From QKTW01 sp052161885 (lineage in GTDB: Bacteria; Bacteroidota; Bacteroidia; Chitinophagales; Chitinophagaceae), in assembly GCA_052161885.1 (NCBI GenBank), contig CP197396.1, positions 3,162,001 to 3,226,000 on the forward strand: 64,000 nt of DNA, written 5' to 3'. The notes below the pieces were generated by a model. That model was given only the letters and a program-made list of their open reading frames with translations, did no database searches and was not told the DNA's origin. The translations under genes and the position numbers were made by a program. This document shows positions 7,375 to 16,340 of the stretch, piece by piece. Within the stretch, counting starts at the first letter, position 1; each line of letters starts with the position of its first letter.

Positions 7375-9696
7375 ATGGAACAAAAAGACATTATCGTTGT
7401 GCTGATCGGTTCCACCCATTCTCAAAAGGATGGGAAGATCACGCCTATCCCTAATGTCCGCAGGAATATCGACGAATTGCGGCGGGTGTTTACAGATACA
7501 GCTGTGGCCGGTATTCCGGCAGAGAATATCTACCCGATCCTCGACTGCACCAGGCAGGACTCAATAGAGCAGCTGTACCGGATATGCCGGTCTGTTACTT
7601 ACGAAAAGCTGCTGCTCGTCTATTATGCGGGCCATGGATTACTGGGAGATGATGCCCAGCTTTATCTTGCTGCTGCCGACAGCCAGCTGGAGATGATCAT
7701 GATATCCGGCATGCGGGCAGGAGAAATTGCCAACCTGTTGAAGGGAAGCCGTGCCCGGAGGAAAGTGCTGATACTCGACAGCTGTTACAGTGGTGCTATC
7801 ATGGGCGTTATGTCTGGTGGCGCAACAGATACTGTGGCTGCTGAGATAACGCGGGAAGATTATCGTGGGGTATATGCGATGGCTTCTGCCAGTGATATGG
7901 AGCAGGCCCGGTTTAACGCAGAAGACGCCAATGTGCCCACCTATTTTACCGGTACGTTCATTGATGTATTGAATGAAGGGCTGGCTACGGGCAATGAGCT
8001 TATTTCGCTGGACGAATTATTCCAGGAAGTGCGTGAGCGTCTGGTAAGTAAAGGCTTGCCACGGCCTGTGCGTAAGATATCTGATGATGCAGGCCGTTTC
8101 TTCATCGCATACAACAAACAGTATAAACCGAAGGTAATAAGAAGCACGGAACTGACTGATGATGAGCTGGAGCAACTCGGCAACATGCTGCTGCAAACGG
8201 GCAATACAAAATTTCAGAACGGGGATTTTGAAGGTGCGCTGGCGGAGTTCAGAAAGGCACAGAGATTATTGCCGGACCAGCCGGATGCTGCAGCTGGTAT
8301 TGCCAATTGTGAGAAGGCTCTGGCCAGAACAAAGCGGTATACGGATCTTTTGGCCGAAGGTGAGCGTTTATATGGATTGCAAAACTACAGCGAAGCATTA
8401 AAATCATATGAAGCGGCGCTGGAGCAAGGCAGGGCTTCGGGGCTCGATACAACAGACTGTCTTGAGGCAATAGCGGCATGCAAGGAAAGCACGAAGGTTG
8501 CCGACGTTGCACCGGCTACAACGATACAAAGTCCGGAACCTGAGATACCGGTAGTACAGGAGGCGCACAAAGAACCGGAAACGCCAGAACTGGCGGCCCT
8601 TCCTTTTTTCTCGAATGAAGCGGCAGATCTGAAGAAGCTCCGGAAAAAGCAAGCGGACCCTCAGTTGCCGGCGGAAAATAATAAAGCAGTGAACAGGAAG
8701 CAGCCCGGCCTCCTCTCTTTTATACTGAAGCCAGGCTTGGCAGTAGGTACGGGGCTAGGTATAATAGTTTTGATAATTGTTTCAATAGCGATTTTCAGAA
8801 CAGAAAATAAGCCTGTGGCTACTGTTCCTGATTTCCGGGATACTACAGCGGCGCCTAAGACAGATTCTTCAACTACTGTAGCAGCGCGCGATACCAGCGT
8901 ATTACCAGTCGTAGCCGTTCCGGGAAAGCCGTCCACACAAACAGATTCCTGGAGAGATTCCATGGAGAAAGTAGCAGCGAAAAAATATAAATGGGGCTAT
9001 GGTGCAGACGCAGAGCCGAGCCAGTTGCGCTACATGAAGGTGTTGTACGCATTGGGGAAATATTATGAGGACCAGTGGAAGCAAGGCGTGCTGAAAGACA
9101 ATACCAAAGCGATGACGTATTATATGAAGATACTGTCACTTACCAGTGGCACCGATTCTGACCTGGGGGAAAATGATAAAGCCATTGCTTACCAGGAGGG
9201 CGTGGCTAAAGAGATAGCACCGGTTTATATGGACAAATATAAACACGGCAAAATGACCAAACAGCAACTGGCAGACTGGCTTGACCGGTATGCGCCGGGC
9301 TATCAGTCGGCAGAGCAGCTATCTATGCTGATGTTCGGCAAAACAGACCATTATTTTCTTGAGTCAAATATTACTGCAAGCACTGCGGAGATCACTATGT
9401 ATCTAAATCCATATTTTGACGCTTCTGCGAAGATAGACGCAAAGATGCAGACGATATTAAAGCAGATTGCAGATCTGATGATGAAAGACTATGTTTCAAA
9501 GGCGAGGATCACCGGATACGAGAAGTCTACCGCGGTAAGGCAGCAACGGCAGTGGGACCGTGTCAACGCCATTATAATGTTCATTACCGAAAAGTACGGA
9601 GTCGCCAGAGAACGGTTTGCCTGGGATCAGTCAAACGCCCGTATAGAATATAACGGAGTGCAGGTTGATTTTGTAAAGATCAGATTTCCTTCGTAA
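7375..9696 (+). CDS. Caspase (C14)-TPR-TM-OmpA-like protein
   Basis: A 773-residue predicted effector protease. Residues 1-245 form a caspase-like domain with the catalytic His87 in YYAGHG and Cys137 in LDSCYSG, both intact. Residues about 265-365 contain TPR-like helices (GNTKFQNGDFEGALAEFRKA; GERLYGLQNYSEALKSYEAA). A Pro/Glu-rich linker follows, then one transmembrane helix (about 455-474), a Thr/Ser-rich spacer, a helical part (about 525-650), and an OmpA-like C-terminal domain (about 665-770; ITGYEKS, RQWDRVNAIIMFI). The caspase would be cytoplasmic and the C-terminus periplasmic, perhaps touching peptidoglycan. It is coupled to the EACC1-like gene with 3 bp spacing. Caspases in such cassettes are predicted to act on cell proteins after infection or damage; here that is inference. 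Confidence 0.8.
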   Translation: MEQKDIIVVLIGSTHSQKDGKITPIPNVRRNIDELRRVFTDTAVAGIPAENIYPILDCTRQDSIEQLYRICRSVTYEKLLLVYYAGHGLLGDDAQLYLAAADSQLEMIMISGMRAGEIANLLKGSRARRKVLILDSCYSGAIMGVMSGGATDTVAAEITREDYRGVYAMASASDMEQARFNAEDANVPTYFTGTFIDVLNEGLATGNELISLDELFQEVRERLVSKGLPRPVRKISDDAGRFFIAYNKQYKPKVIRSTELTDDELEQLGNMLLQTGNTKFQNGDFEGALAEFRKAQRLLPDQPDAAAGIANCEKALARTKRYTDLLAEGERLYGLQNYSEALKSYEAALEQGRASGLDTTDCLEAIAACKESTKVADVAPATTIQSPEPEIPVVQEAHKEPETPELAALPFFSNEAADLKKLRKKQADPQLPAENNKAVNRKQPGLLSFILKPGLAVGTGLGIIVLIIVSIAIFRTENKPVATVPDFRDTTAAPKTDSSTTVAARDTSVLPVVAVPGKPSTQTDSWRDSMEKVAAKKYKWGYGADAEPSQLRYMKVLYALGKYYEDQWKQGVLKDNTKAMTYYMKILSLTSGTDSDLGENDKAIAYQEGVAKEIAPVYMDKYKHGKMTKQQLADWLDRYAPGYQSAEQLSMLMFGKTDHYFLESNITASTAEITMYLNPYFDASAKIDAKMQTILKQIADLMMKDYVSKARITGYEKSTAVRQQRQWDRVNAIIMFITEKYGVARERFAWDQSNARIEYNGVQVDFVKIRFPS

Positions 9697-9729
9697 TAAT
9701 CTCAGCCCATACATCTCCGATCAGACAAC

Positions 9730-10134
9730 ATGCCAGGCTACTCCCCCAATCCGCTCTCCAAAAAACTGGGCCTTAATGAAGGCTTCGCTGTAAGGCTGAT
9801 AAACCCGCCGGCCAACTATAAGGAACTGGTTGGCGAAGTATATGACAGCCTCGTTGTAAAGCATAGTGCCGGTACGGAACTTGATTTTATTCATTTTTTC
9901 GCAAACTCGCCGGCAGAGCTGGAAAAAGAGCTGCCGCTACTGATGCGGCAGATCAAAAAGAACGGTATCATATGGGTATCGTGGTATAAGAAAAGCAGTA
10001 AAAAGCCCACAGAGCTTACCGAAAACATCATCCGCGATACGGCACTGGCAACAGGGTTGGTAGACGTAAAGGTGTGCGCTGTAGATGATGACTGGTCGGG
10101 CCTGAAACTTGTTTACCGGCTGAAAGATCGTTAG
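9730..10134 (+). CDS. DUF3052 family protein
   Basis: A 134-residue cytoplasmic protein starting MPGYSPNPLSKKLGLNEGF, the standard opening of DUF3052 proteins (GYS.tPL.kKLGi..G). The core alternates strands and helices (FIHFFANSPAELEKELP; GIIWVSWYKKSSK), resembling a truncated Rossmann/methyltransferase-like fold. No enzymatic residues are known. It follows the caspase gene by 33 bp on the same strand and may be read through from it, but the family is common and not tied to conflict systems. Its stop lies 1 bp from that of the convergent DinB gene. Confidence 0.85.
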   Translation: MPGYSPNPLSKKLGLNEGFAVRLINPPANYKELVGEVYDSLVVKHSAGTELDFIHFFANSPAELEKELPLLMRQIKKNGIIWVSWYKKSSKKPTELTENIIRDTALATGLVDVKVCAVDDDWSGLKLVYRLKDR

Positions 10135-10135
10135 A

Positions 10136-10579
10136 TCAATATTCAGTGAGCTGCTTTAAATGATGTTCCATGTGTACAACATAATCCTCTACCAGCCATT
10201 GCAATGTTACCTCGCCGGCATTTGTGCGGCACTTCCTTTCCAAAAATTCTGCAGGAATATGACTGGCAAGCGTTAACAGATGCCTGTTGTATATTTCCCA
10301 GAACTGCACCAGCTGTCTTTGGTCCATCTGGTTATAATAGCTGTAATGATTCCAGCCGTTCTGGTCATATGAGATGGCAGGTATGTCTTCAAATTGTGTT
10401 CTTACAAACCGCTGATGATTGTTGGCGGCACTGTCTATAAGATGGCCCAGTATTTCTTTCTTACTCCATTTTTCCGGTACCGGTTTCTGTGCAAATTCTT
10501 CCTCCGGAATAGAAAGTAATTTGCCGGGAATAATTTCAATAAGGTACTGAAGCCGTTGTAATGTATGTGGCTGAAGCAT
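10136..10579 (-). CDS. DinB/YfiT-like putative metal-dependent protein
   Basis: A four-helix-bundle protein of the DinB superfamily, about 147 residues from the ATG at 10579. A longer frame would overlap the beta-lactamase end, so the shorter start is preferred. The three metal-ligand histidines of the family are visible in ILGHLIDSAANNHQRF and YVVHMEHHLKQL, with PEKWSKKEILGH the usual first motif. Members bind a divalent metal and several are thiol transferases, but the substrate here is unknown. It follows the beta-lactamase by 7 bp on the same strand and is probably co-transcribed. Confidence 0.85.
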   Translation of the reverse strand: MLQPHTLQRLQYLIEIIPGKLLSIPEEEFAQKPVPEKWSKKEILGHLIDSAANNHQRFVRTQFEDIPAISYDQNGWNHYSYYNQMDQRQLVQFWEIYNRHLLTLASHIPAEFLERKCRTNAGEVTLQWLVEDYVVHMEHHLKQLTEY

Positions 10580-10586
10580 GTGTGAT

Positions 10587-11513
10587 CTAATTTTTATGCT
10601 GTATAAAATAATCCCAGACAACTTTTGATATTTCTGCAATGATATGCTCGCCTCTGACTACCCCACCTTTGTAGTCGGAAACATACACGGAAATAGCGTA
10701 ACATCTGCCGTCAGGAAGTGTGATGATACCGACGTCATTCGTAGCAGCCGTTATACCAGCGTCATTGGTATCTGATGTTCCGGTTTTATGTGCTGCAACG
10801 GTGCCGGCCGGCAGCAGACCTTTCAGCCTGTTGGGAGAGTTTTCACTTTCCGTCATCCACTTCATCAACAATGTATTGGTTGCGGGTGAGAGCAGTTTAT
10901 GACTGTAAAAGAGCTTTAAAAGCTGCGTCATTGCAGCCGGATTGCACCAGTTGGTATATTGTACCTTCCAGGCTTTCTTCATCTCCGCTTCTGTTGCTGC
11001 AATATTTATCTCTTTTACTCCCAGGCTGTGGACATACTGTTGCACAATGCGGGTACCTCCCGCCAACCGGAAGAGAACATCGCAGGCATTGTTATCACTT
11101 TTTGAAACAGCATAGATAAGTAGCTTTTCCAAGGAGATATCAATGTCGCCATGAGGAAAATCCTTTACCATCGGACTCCAGGTGTGCATATCCAGCTGAG
11201 ACTCCGGAATATGTACTTTCTGCATTAGAGAAAGGCGGCCTTTATCAACATCATGCAGCACAGCTATTGCCAGCGGGAATTTATATGTGCTCTGCATCGG
11301 GTAGTGCCTGTCGCATCCATGTTTGATAACCGCATCGAAATTCAACCCGCACACGGCTATTCCTGTATGAACACCAGTTGTGTCCGTTATATGCCTGATA
11401 GCAGCCTCCAGGCCGCTGTACCGGCTTTTCTGTGCATGAACCGGGCCTGTCAAAAAGATAACAGTATAGATAACCAGGCAAATAGCCGTAAAACGTCCGG
11501 GTAGTGTGTTCAT
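10587..11513 (-). CDS. Class A beta-lactamase, subclass A2
   Basis: A periplasmic serine beta-lactamase of 308 residues from the ATG at 11513 (MNTLPGRF), with a signal peptide ending near GPVHAQ (about 27). The catalytic set is complete: Ser75-T-Y-K78, SDN at 139-141, Glu175 in the omega loop within ATEAEMKKAW, YTNW at 186-189, and K243-T-G. The ATEA/QYTNW pattern is the signature of subclass A2 (CepA/CME/PER-like) enzymes native to Bacteroidota, many of which hydrolyse cephalosporins. The spectrum cannot be predicted from sequence alone. No ampR-type regulator is adjacent, and dinB-like follows in the same operon. Confidence 0.92.
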   Translation of the reverse strand: MNTLPGRFTAICLVIYTVIFLTGPVHAQKSRYSGLEAAIRHITDTTGVHTGIAVCGLNFDAVIKHGCDRHYPMQSTYKFPLAIAVLHDVDKGRLSLMQKVHIPESQLDMHTWSPMVKDFPHGDIDISLEKLLIYAVSKSDNNACDVLFRLAGGTRIVQQYVHSLGVKEINIAATEAEMKKAWKVQYTNWCNPAAMTQLLKLFYSHKLLSPATNTLLMKWMTESENSPNRLKGLLPAGTVAAHKTGTSDTNDAGITAATNDVGIITLPDGRCYAISVYVSDYKGGVVRGEHIIAEISKVVWDYFIQHKN

Positions 11514-11720
11514 CTGATAATAATGATATAAAAAAACAAGTGGATTTTGACAGGACAAATGTTACATAATGCGGTGTAAATTCATATATTTTTATTTTAT
11601 TGCAGTCAGAAACGGATACGCTCCGGCTGGAGAATTGTTGTAATCGGGGGATCAGACAACAACCGGCCACTCCCTGCTTCACTTTTGAGAGCGAAATTTA
11701 ATCTTTAAACGATCAGTTTT

Positions 11721-12863
11721 ATGAAAACTGCACTATATCAGTATTACAATAATGCCTGGGCTATACATAAGCAGTCAGAGGGTTTCGATCCGGCTGTGGC
11801 GTCACTGGTATTGGGTTTTGGCACACGACATGTACTGCAGCAACCGTCTTTGTTTAACTGGCTCCGGGAAAGGTTTCCGCAGGCACAGATAGCCTTATGC
11901 TCTACTGCCGGCGAGATCTGCAATACCAACGTATACGACGATTCTGTTTCCGTTGCTGTTATGCAGTTCGACGGGACGCCCATTGCTACACATGCTGTAA
12001 AAATCGGTGAAGAAGAAAGTATTTATGAAGCGGGAGAACGTTTGTTGCAGCAATTTGACAAAAAGGACCTTTCCTACCTGTTTATATTATCAGACGGCAG
12101 CAAAGTAAACGGCAGTGAGCTCGTTAATGTGCTGAATGACTCACTGGGTCCGGATATCCTGGTGACAGGCGGCCTGGCCGGCGACGGCAGCAATTTCAGT
12201 TCTACACTTGCAAGTCTCAATGCAACTCCTGAAGAAGGAATGATAATAGGCGTTGGCTTTTATGGAGACCGTATCAAAATAAACCATGGATCAAAAGGCG
12301 GCTGGGAAATGTTCGGCCTTGAAAAAACAGTTACCCGTTCCATAGGCAATATTCTTTATGAGATGGACCACAAAAGCGCACTGGACATTTATAAAAAATA
12401 TCTCGGAGCAGAAGCGGAGTCGCTGCCCGGGTCTGCATTGCTTTTCCCACTGGGCCTTACGCTGCCCGATACAGGGGAGCAGGTGGTGCGTACCATTCTT
12501 TCCATCAACCAGGATGAAGGCAGCATGATATTTGCGGGCGATATACCGGAAGGCGCACAGGTGCGGTTTATGAAAGCAAATTTTGACAAGATTACCAATG
12601 CAGCATCAGATGCTGCGCAGCAATCTCTGCCTGCAGATGACGGGCATCCCCAGCTGGCACTCCTGATCAGTTGTGTAGGCCGTAAGCTGATATTACAATC
12701 AAGAACAGAAGAAGAAGTAGAAGCCGTAGACGAAGTTTTTGACCATAAGACCATGCTCGCAGGTTTTTACTCCTACGGAGAAATATCTCCTGCTGTAAAT
12801 GGCGGCCAATGCCGGCTGCATAACCAAACTATGACAATAACCACATTTTATGAAGCTGAATAG
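11721..12863 (+). CDS. FIST domain signal-transduction protein
   Basis: A 380-residue protein with an N-terminal FIST domain (about 25-215; ALCSTAGEICNTNVYDDSVSVAVM and TGGLAGDGSNF are typical) and a FIST_C domain (about 220-370; ALLISCVGRK and MLAGFYSYGEISP). FIST domains are thought to bind small ligands, possibly amino acids, and feed histidine kinases or cyclases. It overlaps the following hybrid kinase by 14 bp, a strong sign of translational coupling and that it is the sensory input for that kinase. There is no signal peptide, so sensing is cytoplasmic. Confidence 0.9.
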   Translation: MKTALYQYYNNAWAIHKQSEGFDPAVASLVLGFGTRHVLQQPSLFNWLRERFPQAQIALCSTAGEICNTNVYDDSVSVAVMQFDGTPIATHAVKIGEEESIYEAGERLLQQFDKKDLSYLFILSDGSKVNGSELVNVLNDSLGPDILVTGGLAGDGSNFSSTLASLNATPEEGMIIGVGFYGDRIKINHGSKGGWEMFGLEKTVTRSIGNILYEMDHKSALDIYKKYLGAEAESLPGSALLFPLGLTLPDTGEQVVRTILSINQDEGSMIFAGDIPEGAQVRFMKANFDKITNAASDAAQQSLPADDGHPQLALLISCVGRKLILQSRTEEEVEAVDEVFDHKTMLAGFYSYGEISPAVNGGQCRLHNQTMTITTFYEAE

Positions 12864-15800
12864 GTTACTGGAAAGGCAACTTGCCAGGTTTCTCCCCTCT
12901 GAATGCCGCAATAATGAGGCATTCCAGGCATTTATTCAGGCAGTCAACGACTCCTACAATGCGTATGAGAGAGATAAGGAACTGGCAGAGCGCGCCTTCC
13001 AGATAAGTGAAGATGAATACCGGGAAATAAACAACCAACTGAAAGAAGAAGTAAAGCTTAAAAAAGACTCTATCAATCAGCTGAGCGAAGCTATAAAAGC
13101 ATTGGGCGACAGTGCGCTCCCGGAACGTAACGATGAAAACGATCTGCTTCACATTGTATCTTACCTGAAAAAACAGATAGACATCCGTCAGCAGGCAGAA
13201 CAGAAACTGCAGGACCAGAAGCTGTTCTACGAACAGGTGCTGAATGAAATTCCAGCCAATATTGCAATAATGACTGAAGATCATCGCTACCTTTTCGTAA
13301 ACCCGGGATCTGTAGCAGACCCCGAAATAAGAAAATGGATCATTGGCAAATCAGATGAAGAATATCATATCTACCGGAACAAACCGGTTACATACAGCCA
13401 CGAAAGGGTCCGGCATTTCAATGAAGCCATCCGGACGGGCGTAAAGAAAATCTGGGAAGAGCCCGTCATAAACCGGAAAGGAGAAACTGAATACCATTTG
13501 CGTATCCTGCACCCGGTATTTAATGACAAGAACGAGTTCGAGATCATGATCATCTATGGTTTCGATATCACAGACAGGAAAAAGATTGAAGAAAAAATAA
13601 AACTGAGCGAAGCCCGCTACAGAGGCATATTTGACCACAGCCTTGCTCTCATCTGTGTGCATGACCTCGATGGCATCATACAGGATGTAAACAGAGCCGC
13701 TATCAATACGCTGGGCTACTCTTACGAAGAATTGGTGGGTCGTTCTCTTACTGCGTTGCTGCCCGAAGACAAACGGCAGGAGTTTAAAACCCAATACCTG
13801 GAGGAAATAAACACAGCCGGCAAAGCAGAAGGCATTATGGTGGCTCTGAACCGTGAGGGTAAAAAAGTATACCTGCTGTACCAGAACTATCTGCTTACCA
13901 ATGAAACCGGCCAGCCTTATGTCATTGGTTTTTCACAGGATATAACGGACAGGATTAACGCAGAACGTGCGCTGAAAAAAAGCGAGGAGAAATACCGCAA
14001 TATCATCGAGAATATGAACCTTGGCCTGGTAGAGGTAGACCGCGATGAAAATATCGTATATGCCAACCAGAGTTTCTGTGATATGAGCGGGTACTCTGTT
14101 GCAGAGCTCACCGGGCAATATGCGCCGTCATTGCTCGGTGTAAATACAGGTTATGACCACGATACAAATAATCGCCGCTATGAAGGCAGATCAGACGCCT
14201 ATGAGCTGAATGTGAAAAATAAAAACGGTGCAGCTAAATGGTGGCTTATAAGTGGCGCGCCGGTATTTGACAACAATGGCACGTTTACCGGATCTATCGG
14301 CATACACCTCGACATCACCATTCAAAAGCAGCTCGAACAGGAACTGCGCCGTGCAAAAGCGGAAGCAGAACAATCCGCACATGCCAAAGAAATTTTCCTG
14401 GCAAATATGAGCCATGAAATCCGCACACCAATGAATGCCATACTCGGCATCAGCAAAATACTCTCTAAAACGGAGATGGATGAGCAACAGACCTTCTACC
14501 TGAATACCATCCGCACTGCTGCCAATAATCTGCTGGTAATAATCAATGATCTGCTTGATTTTTCAAAAATAGAAGCCGGAAAAATCAGCCTCGAGCGAAT
14601 TGGGTTCCGCCTCGATGATATTATAGGCAATGCGATACAGGTACTAAGGCACAAAGCGGAGGAAAAAGATCTGATCATAACAAGCAAAACAGGAAAAGAT
14701 ATTGCACCTATACTCATGGGTGATCCGTACCGAATTAACCAGGTGCTCATGAATCTGCTGAGCAACTCTATTAAATTTACAGAACATGGCACAGTAGACG
14801 TAAGCTGCACACTTGTGGACGAAACGGCTACCTCACAGAAGATACAGTTCCGGGTAACGGATACCGGCATTGGCATGAGTGAATCATTTCTGAAAAACCT
14901 TTTCGATAAATTCACACAGGAAGATGAGAGTATCAGCCGCAAATTCGGCGGCACCGGCCTGGGCATGAGTATCAGCAAGCAGCTGGTAGAACTGATGGGT
15001 GGCGATATTCAAGTAGCCAGCCAGAAAAACATAGGCACTGCAATTTCATTTACGGTAACATTTACCAAAGGCGCATCAGCAGACCTTCCGCAACAGCGTG
15101 TACTAAAAGCAGATAACAGTATTCTGAAAAACAAAAAATTACTGCTTGCCGAAGACAATGAAATAAATCGCCTGGTTGCATCTACTGTTTTGAAGCAATA
15201 TGGCGCTGAGGTAATAACTGCCGAAAACGGGAAAGTGGCAATTGAGAAATTTAAGGCAGAACACTTTGATCTTGTACTGATGGATGTGCATATGCCGGAA
15301 AAAGACGGACTGGAGACAACGCGGTATATCCGCCAGCACCTGGACAGCTCTATTCCCATTATAGCACTTACGGCGAGTGCCTTTAAACACGAGGAAGAAC
15401 GTTGCCTTCAGGCTGGCATGAATGACTTTATCACTAAGCCTTTTGACGAAGAAAAAATGATAAAGCTGATAGCGCAATGGCTGGGCCGCAATATAGAAAC
15501 AGCAGCGCCACACATAGCTGAACAGCCGCAACAGCAGCTTTATGACCTGGAAAATATCCGCAACATAAGCAAGGGAGATGAGGCCTTTGTGCAAAGTATA
15601 ATTACATTGTTTATTGATACGATGCCTGCAAGTCTTAAACAGATGGACGATGCCCTGGAGCATGAAAATTATGCTACACTGGCCACACTGGCACACCATA
15701 TTAAAGCACCGGTGCAAAGCATGGGCATCATTTCTATTACAGAGGACATTAATCTGCTGGAAAGTGCCCGCAACGGCAATCAGCCAGACCAGTCAAAGGC

Positions 15801-15867
15801 CCGTAAAGCGCTGGACAATATTGTAAAAGTGACAAATGAAGTAATACGCCGGCTCAGGGAAGAATAA
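12850..15867 (+). CDS. PAS hybrid sensor histidine kinase with REC and Hpt
   Basis: A 1005-residue soluble phosphorelay protein. Order: N-terminal helical/coiled-coil part (1-115), three PAS domains (about 115-240, 250-370 and 375-500; FDITDRKKIEEK, SQDITDRINAER and HLDITIQKQLEQ close them), HisKA with His522 in NMSHEIRTPMNAILG, HATPase (about 620-745; NQVLMNLLSNSIKFT, DTGIGM, GGTGLGM), a receiver domain with Asp812 in LMDVHMP and Lys in TKPF, and a C-terminal Hpt domain with His949 in LAHHIKAPVQSMG. All phosphoryl sites of a His-Asp-His relay are present. The final response regulator is not adjacent. With no membrane segment, the overlapping FIST protein is the probable sensor partner. Confidence 0.92.
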   Translation: MKLNRLLERQLARFLPSECRNNEAFQAFIQAVNDSYNAYERDKELAERAFQISEDEYREINNQLKEEVKLKKDSINQLSEAIKALGDSALPERNDENDLLHIVSYLKKQIDIRQQAEQKLQDQKLFYEQVLNEIPANIAIMTEDHRYLFVNPGSVADPEIRKWIIGKSDEEYHIYRNKPVTYSHERVRHFNEAIRTGVKKIWEEPVINRKGETEYHLRILHPVFNDKNEFEIMIIYGFDITDRKKIEEKIKLSEARYRGIFDHSLALICVHDLDGIIQDVNRAAINTLGYSYEELVGRSLTALLPEDKRQEFKTQYLEEINTAGKAEGIMVALNREGKKVYLLYQNYLLTNETGQPYVIGFSQDITDRINAERALKKSEEKYRNIIENMNLGLVEVDRDENIVYANQSFCDMSGYSVAELTGQYAPSLLGVNTGYDHDTNNRRYEGRSDAYELNVKNKNGAAKWWLISGAPVFDNNGTFTGSIGIHLDITIQKQLEQELRRAKAEAEQSAHAKEIFLANMSHEIRTPMNAILGISKILSKTEMDEQQTFYLNTIRTAANNLLVIINDLLDFSKIEAGKISLERIGFRLDDIIGNAIQVLRHKAEEKDLIITSKTGKDIAPILMGDPYRINQVLMNLLSNSIKFTEHGTVDVSCTLVDETATSQKIQFRVTDTGIGMSESFLKNLFDKFTQEDESISRKFGGTGLGMSISKQLVELMGGDIQVASQKNIGTAISFTVTFTKGASADLPQQRVLKADNSILKNKKLLLAEDNEINRLVASTVLKQYGAEVITAENGKVAIEKFKAEHFDLVLMDVHMPEKDGLETTRYIRQHLDSSIPIIALTASAFKHEEERCLQAGMNDFITKPFDEEKMIKLIAQWLGRNIETAAPHIAEQPQQQLYDLENIRNISKGDEAFVQSIITLFIDTMPASLKQMDDALEHENYATLATLAHHIKAPVQSMGIISITEDINLLESARNGNQPDQSKARKALDNIVKVTNEVIRRLREE

Positions 15868-15891
15868 AGCAGGAATATGTCAGAAAAATAA

Positions 15892-15935
15892 CCTGCCTTA
15901 TCACATCTCAACTGGGCTCAATGTGACAAGGCAGG
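15892..15935. terminator. Terminator between the hybrid kinase and DUF3037
   Basis: A 15-bp stem with one mismatch, CCTGCCTTATCACAT / ATGTGACAAGGCAGG, around a 14-nt loop. It lies between convergent genes, with A-rich sequence to the left and a weak T-rich flank to the right. Confidence 0.6.
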
Positions 15936-15956
15936 ATTTAACATATATATCCTATT

Positions 15957-16340
15957 TTAAAGCACCTGTTCCGCAAAAAGCTTATGCAGCGCTATCTGGG
16001 GGTCGCTGCACATACCGGGATGCACTTTCGAAGTTTGTAAGACCGTGCTGCGTGTGGCTGTAAGCCATCGGAAGCGGGAAGCAATATCAAGTTTGCCTAT
16101 GGGACCACCTTCTTTGCTGCCGGTAGCAATTTGTTCAAAAGCATGAAGATAACACTGCAGCTGCGGAATATCCATCTCTGCATAAACGGCACGCAAGCGG
16201 GCCTCATCAACAGAAAAAAGCACCTGCAAAAAGCTGAGCCTTCTGCAATACAGTATCACACCTATATTGAGGAACTCTTCCCTTTCCACCCGCGGCACTG
16301 CCCGGATAATGGCATACTCAAATAAGTGATTTCCTTGCAT
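15957..16340 (-). CDS. DUF3037 domain protein
   Basis: A 127-residue small protein with the DUF3037 opening FEYAIIRAVPRVEREEFLNIGVILY and the family's GPIGKLDIASRFRWLTATRS segment. The function is unknown. Its start overlaps the end of the HipA-like kinase gene by 23 bp. The DUF3037/HipA_2 pairing recurs in many bacteria, so the two probably act together, with DUF3037 as a partner or regulator of the kinase. That role is inference. Confidence 0.85.
   Translation of the reverse strand: MQGNHLFEYAIIRAVPRVEREEFLNIGVILYCRRLSFLQVLFSVDEARLRAVYAEMDIPQLQCYLHAFEQIATGSKEGGPIGKLDIASRFRWLTATRSTVLQTSKVHPGMCSDPQIALHKLFAEQVL

Noticed and set aside
10580..10639. 20-residue N-terminal extension of the DinB-like protein
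   Set aside because: It overlaps the end of the beta-lactamase gene, and the family starts near the ATG at 10579.
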